Assembly: GCA_030616365.1 (NCBI GenBank)
Contig: JAUWXM010000016.1
Coordinates: forward strand, 1-17,447
Direction of reading: 5' to 3'
Source of the DNA: a bacterium
GTDB lineage: Bacteria; UBP18; UBA7526
Length of the DNA: 17,447 nt
Below, piece by piece: positions 14,003 to 17,447 of this stretch (the stretch's first letter is position 1; the number at the start of each line of letters is the position of its first letter). The notes beneath the pieces were generated by a model that was not told the origin of the DNA, ran no database searches, and saw nothing but the letters and a program-made list of their open reading frames with translations. Both the position numbers and the translations under genes were made by a program.

Positions 14003-15523
14003 TTATTTCTTCTTGAAGAGTTCTCCCAGGCCCTTAATTACTTCCTTCGCTGCTTCTGCCTCTTCCTTTCCTACTGCTTTCTCCAGCTCCTCCTCTACTG
14101 TCTTCTCTATCGCCTTTTTGATCATCTTCTCCCATTTGGGCTGAAACTTGGGGTCCTGGATTGTTCCCTTTAGTTCAAAGGGCAATGAGGCGTTCCCTTC
14201 TTCATCCCTTAGCTGAACCGGGACATCTGAGGATTTAATGAGTTTGGGAGTAGTCTTTAGTGTAATGTCGAAATCGAGCCTGCCCAACAAGGAATAAGTC
14301 CCTTGGGCTAATATCTTCATCAGATCGCTATCCAGTTTGAAATCTTCTGTTTTAACTTCGCCTTTTGCTAAGTTGAAGTGGCCGCCCAGACTATTGTAAG
14401 GAATCTCTACTAAGGAAGGGATGGGAAGGACATGGGAGAGAAAGCTTAGACATTTCTTCTGTAAGGGCAGACCGCTTATCCTTCCTTTAGAAAGATTTAC
14501 AAACCCCTTTCCCTTAGCATTCTTCATTAATCTCCTTCCCTTGCCCTTTGCTTCTATCTCCAAATCGGTGGCCAGGGTTCCATAAACCATATCCTTCATT
14601 GTGGTAAGAGAAGAGAGGAGGTCGTTTATTTCCATCTTCTCTATCTTTGCTTTCAAGTCATATTCTGTTTTCTTGAGATCGATCTTTGCTTCTGCCTTTA
14701 GTTCTCCCTGACAGGTTAAGACTTTTAGACTCTTTATAGTAAGTAGATTGTCTCTGAATTCATAGGGGATTTCGAGTTTAGAGATATTCAAGGGTTTCTT
14801 TGTGGTAGGATTCATCTGGGCGGTCAAATCATTCAAGCTTATCCTTCCCTTTGAGGTAAACTCTTCCTTCATCCCAATGCTGGAGGTTAGATCGATGCCT
14901 GTCTTTAAAGACCTAAGGGCTGCCCTGCTCCTATCCTCAAGAGAGACCTTTCCCTTCTTAATAGCAACTTGAGAGATGGTAAGAGTCAAACGCTTCTTTG
15001 CCTTTTCTTCTCCAGTGGCAGCATAAGCTTGGGAAATAAACGATTTAGTTTGTTTGCCAGTGTGCCAGTTTGCCAGTTTGCCAGTTTCTTCGCTCGCCTG
15101 CTCACTTTCCCACCTGCTCACTTTCTCTGTGCCCTCTGTGGTTGCAATGCCAGAGAAGTTCCAAACACCCTTCCTATTCCTCTCCAAAAGGATTTTTGGC
15201 TCAAGCAGAACGACTTTCTTGATGACCAGTTCTCTATGAAGCAGGGGAAGGAGTTCATACTTGACTACGATCCTCTTTCCTTCAAAGAGGGGCTCCTTGG
15301 CAAAGCCTTTTCTATTGGCCACCGTCACCTTATCCAACCTTATGCCTCTTAAAAGAATAATCCTCACCCGCTCAATGGTCACTTCCCGACCTAAGATAGG
15401 TTTCGCCTTTGCTAAGGCCAGGTCCTTCAGTTTCGGTGATGTGATAGGAATGGTGCAAAGCAAAACAACAAGGACAACAATCACCCCAACAACAATCCCT
15501 ACAATCTTAATTGATTTCTTCAT
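14003..15523 (-). CDS. AsmA family protein (second of tandem pair)
   Basis: A 506-residue inner-membrane-anchored periplasmic protein of the AsmA superfamily, members of which are linked to lipid transport and outer-membrane assembly. It has an N-terminal membrane helix (IKIVGIVVGVIVVLVVLLCT), then the AsmA-like start (LGREVTIERVRI, LLERNRKGVWNFSGI), long beta-rich modules, and the family's C-terminal block (DLEIEAKGKGRRL, GGHFNLAKGEVKTEDFKLDS, LDFDITLKTTPKLI). The last 60 residues closely match those of the upstream paralogue, including PKWEKMIKKAIE and LEKAVGKEEAEA. ATG at 15523 is preceded by AAAGGAGG with ideal spacing. Residues 127-160 are encoded by a 102-bp block of three repeat families, in frame, in the linker between two modules. 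Confidence 0.88.
   Translation of the reverse strand: MKKSIKIVGIVVGVIVVLVVLLCTIPITSPKLKDLALAKAKPILGREVTIERVRIILLRGIRLDKVTVANRKGFAKEPLFEGKRIVVKYELLPLLHRELVIKKVVLLEPKILLERNRKGVWNFSGIATTEGTEKVSRWESEQASEETGKLANWHTGKQTKSFISQAYAATGEEKAKKRLTLTISQVAIKKGKVSLEDRSRAALRSLKTGIDLTSSIGMKEEFTSKGRISLNDLTAQMNPTTKKPLNISKLEIPYEFRDNLLTIKSLKVLTCQGELKAEAKIDLKKTEYDLKAKIEKMEINDLLSSLTTMKDMVYGTLATDLEIEAKGKGRRLMKNAKGKGFVNLSKGRISGLPLQKKCLSFLSHVLPIPSLVEIPYNSLGGHFNLAKGEVKTEDFKLDSDLMKILAQGTYSLLGRLDFDITLKTTPKLIKSSDVPVQLRDEEGNASLPFELKGTIQDPKFQPKWEKMIKKAIEKTVEEELEKAVGKEEAEAAKEVIKGLGELFKKK
15044..15145. repeat. Composite in-frame repeat block inside AsmA gene
   Basis: Three word families sit side by side. TTTGCCAG-type octamers (TTTGCCAG, TGTGCCAG, TTTGCCAG, TTTGCCAG) occupy 15053-15084. 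AAGTGAG-type octamers (GCTCGCCT, GCTCACTT, TCCCACCT, GCTCACTT) occupy 15092-15123. A CACAGAG segment lies at 15125-15145, whose minus strand (GCAACCACAGAGGGCACAGA) matches 15538-15557 at 19 of 20 positions. The block is 34 codons without a stop, encoding ATTEGTEKVSRWESEQ and the following residues. The left edge is approximate. Confidence 0.8.
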
Positions 15524-15537
15524 CTCTTGCCTCCTTT

Positions 15538-15648
15538 GCAACCACAGAGGTCACAGAGATTCGCAGAAAATCATAAAGTTCTCTGTGTTCTCTGGATTTT
15601 CTTCAGTGTCTTCTGTGGTTCTGTGTACTCAGTGGTTATTCTTTTTTC
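15538..15648 (-). repeat. CACAGAG-family intergenic element, copy H
   Basis: About 110 bp between the two AsmA genes, made of CACAGAG/CTCTGTG words with facing arms (ACCACAGAGG near 15541 and TCTGTGGTT near 15612). On the minus strand it starts AAAAAAGAATAACCACTG, where TAA is the upstream AsmA stop, and ends GGTTGCAAAGGAG, where the last bases are the ribosome binding site of the next gene. Both ends match copy A at 319-414. Confidence 0.75.
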
Positions 15649-17447
15649 TTTTTGAAGAGATCTCCTATACCTTTAATTACATCCTTGATGGCTTCTGCTT
15701 CTTCTTTTCCTACCGCCTTCTCTAATTGCTTCTCTGCCTCGGTCTTAATCGCCTTTTCTATCATCTTCTCCCATTTGGGTGTAAATTTAGGTTTCTGGGT
15801 AGTGCCCGTTAACCTAAAGGGAATCACTGCATTCCCTCTCTCGTCTTTTAAGTGCGGGGGGATAGGGGAAGCGCCAATCAAGAAGGGAGTGGGCTTGACT
15901 GTAACATCAAAATCCAATTTTCCATCCAAGAAGTAGCTCCCCGAGGCCAAGACTTTCATCTCCTTACCATCTAATAAGAAATCATCTGTCTTTACTTCTC
16001 CTCCTGCCAGATTGAAATGGCCGGAGAGGCTATCATAGTGGATTTCCTTTATCTCCGGTATCTGAAGAATGCCCAGTAAGAACCTGATGAGTTCTTTCTG
16101 GATGGTGATACCAATAATCTTTCCATCAACGAGATTCAGATAGCCCTTTCCCAAAGCCCTCTCTAAATCTTTTTGGTCTGTTCCTTTACCCTTAATCTCT
16201 AAATCCAATCCCAAGATACCGTAAAATTTATCCTTTAAGTCGACATTGGCGGTCAAGAGTTTATTCAGGTCGATTTCACTAGCGGCGGCCCTTAGAGAGT
16301 ATCCTAATTTTTTAGGGTCGGATAGATTTAAGCTACCAGAGGCATTGAAGCTCCCTTGATAAAGGTTGGTCTTGAGGGATTTGATAGTGAGTAACTTTTT
16401 CGCTAACTGAAAACTATAGTTTAAGTCAGTATTGGACAGTTCCAGTCTATCAACCTTGAACTGGGGAATGCCAATATCTCCAGCAAGATTTATCTTCTTA
16501 GTTGGGCCAGTTATCCTGGTATTTAGAGAGGCGATTCCCTCTATAGACAGCCCTTTCTTCGCTCCGGGCTTAGCAGTGATATTGGCCAGTTCACTCAGGA
16601 CTAATTTATTTGAGGTCAGAAGGAGGTCTAACCTTGGCTTCTTGAAGTTAATAACCTTACCTTTCAATGTCAGATTAGAACTTCCCAGATTGGCAGAGAG
16701 TCTTGGAATATCGATGTCCTTCTTATTGAACTTTATACTCGATTTTATACTGCTCAAAGGCTGATTAATCTCGGCATATTTAATGGTATCATCATTTAGA
16801 TTAAGAACTCCGTCTATCTCAAGTTCCTTCAGTTTCCCTTTTAGGTTGGCTTTCAGGTCAATGGTCCCCTCTAGTTCAATCTCTTTTAAAATGGGTATTT
16901 TGACAAAGGAGGAGGCGAGGCTTTTTGCTCTCTTCAGTGGAATTTGATCAGTAAAAAGGGAGAGATTCAATATCCTCTTCTTTTTGAAATCGTTTATCTT
17001 GCCTTTAGCATTCAGGGATATTTCCTCTATCTTTACGTTCAATCTTGTAATATCAATATCGCTCTTTTCCAGATTAATCCCTAAATCATGATCTATAGAA
17101 AAACTCTCTAATTTTATGGGCAAAGGAACTCCTCTGGTCATGATGAAGATAAGATCATTTAAAGCGATCTTCCCAGAGGAAGATATCTTGTCCTTTCCTC
17201 TTAATCCCACATCTAAACTGATATCCAACTTTGCGCTTTGAAGTTTCCCGGGAAGAAAGGATTTATAGTAGGGAGCGAAATAGATTAAATTGAGGTCGTC
17301 AATATCTATTCTGACATTTATATCCATCTTATCCTTAAGAGTAAAGGGATTGAGAGAGGCCTTTATTTTTAGAGGTGAAACCATCTCTTCCGGGATATTT
17401 AAACTAATATCGAAGTCTGCTTTCTCTTTCTGTGAGATATTGCTTAC
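15636..17447 (-). CDS. AsmA family protein (first of tandem pair, 5' end missing)
   Basis: The reading frame is open to the right edge of the window, so about 603 C-terminal residues are seen and the N-terminal anchor is missing; an internal ATG at 17384 is not a convincing start because the frame continues upstream of it (VSNISQKEKADFDISLNIPE). The protein is a long run of beta-rich AsmA modules (KISSSGKIALNDL, SLNAKGKINDFKK, LTLKGKVINFKKPRLDL), ending in the family C-terminal block (GILGLDLEIKGKG, SGHFNLAGGEVKTDDFLLD, LDFDVTVKPTP). The tail LEKAVGKEEAEAIKDVIKG is shared with the next gene, showing a tandem duplication. It probably works in the envelope. It lacks any counterpart of the 34-residue repeat-encoded insert in the visible part. 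Confidence 0.85.
   Translation of the reverse strand, partial: VSNISQKEKADFDISLNIPEEMVSPLKIKASLNPFTLKDKMDINVRIDIDDLNLIYFAPYYKSFLPGKLQSAKLDISLDVGLRGKDKISSSGKIALNDLIFIMTRGVPLPIKLESFSIDHDLGINLEKSDIDITRLNVKIEEISLNAKGKINDFKKKRILNLSLFTDQIPLKRAKSLASSFVKIPILKEIELEGTIDLKANLKGKLKELEIDGVLNLNDDTIKYAEINQPLSSIKSSIKFNKKDIDIPRLSANLGSSNLTLKGKVINFKKPRLDLLLTSNKLVLSELANITAKPGAKKGLSIEGIASLNTRITGPTKKINLAGDIGIPQFKVDRLELSNTDLNYSFQLAKKLLTIKSLKTNLYQGSFNASGSLNLSDPKKLGYSLRAAASEIDLNKLLTANVDLKDKFYGILGLDLEIKGKGTDQKDLERALGKGYLNLVDGKIIGITIQKELIRFLLGILQIPEIKEIHYDSLSGHFNLAGGEVKTDDFLLDGKEMKVLASGSYFLDGKLDFDVTVKPTPFLIGASPIPPHLKDERGNAVIPFRLTGTTQKPKFTPKWEKMIEKAIKTEAEKQLEKAVGKEEAEAIKDVIKGIGDLFKKKKE

Noticed and set aside
15044..15145. 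Possible CRISPR array from the TTTGCCAG and AAGTGAG repeats
   Set aside because: Units are 8 nt and contiguous with no unique spacers, and no cas gene is present.
15524..15541. TTG start at 15541 for the second AsmA gene
   Set aside because: It would begin before the clear AAAGGAGG ribosome binding site that serves the ATG at 15523.
15261..15725. Plus-strand open frame of 154 codons
   Set aside because: It is antisense to two AsmA genes and crosses the CACAGAG element; it has no domain and no plausible ribosome binding site.

Overview
The window is a dense, single-direction bacterial gene string: all 14 genes I support lie on the minus strand, and the plus-strand reading frames look like shadows. 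It is moderately AT-rich. The AsmA-type, DUF748/OmpA-like and exported proteins point to a cell with an outer membrane. The order recX-alaS-ruvX-mltG, mixed ATG/GTG/TTG starts and many small overlaps would fit an uncultured Gram-negative candidate phylum (Omnitrophota-like), but the sequence alone cannot settle this. Both end genes are cut by the window edges.

In transcription order (right to left): two tandem AsmA-family envelope proteins (15636-17447, truncated at its 5' end, and 14003-15523), a DUF748/OmpA-like anchored protein, recX, alaS, ruvX, mltG, tldD, a 22-unit secreted HEAT-repeat protein, an unrecognised exported protein, an HU-family DNA-binding protein, endonuclease V, an AMP-forming acyl-CoA ligase and the start of a flavoprotein resembling CoA-disulfide reductase/NADH oxidase. 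Overlaps (DUF748-recX, recX-alaS, tldD-HEAT, HU-nfi) and a 5-nt gap (alaS-ruvX) suggest runs of co-translated genes. Themes are envelope biogenesis (AsmA, DUF748, MltG), DNA maintenance (RecX, RuvX, HU, EndoV), translation (AlaRS), proteolysis (TldD) and CoA chemistry.

The most striking content is not a gene. Nearly every intergenic gap longer than about 50 bp is filled by short, word-like repeats, each gap with its own vocabulary: CACAGAG, CGCCAAA, TTATCAGG/TTATCAAC, GGTTACG, AATAACCAAACA, AAGTGAG. Several have an 8-nt period and many fold into hairpins. They often run from a stop codon to the next ribosome binding site. The same words also occur in frame inside genes: a 34-codon block in the second AsmA protein, the N-terminus and part of the membrane helix of MltG, and two GC-rich palindromes in the acyl-CoA ligase linker. 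This looks like a family of small non-coding mobile or self-amplifying elements that colonise gene boundaries and protein linkers. I see no transposase, integrase, tRNA, rRNA or CRISPR array in the window. There is no gene-free stretch over 300 bases.
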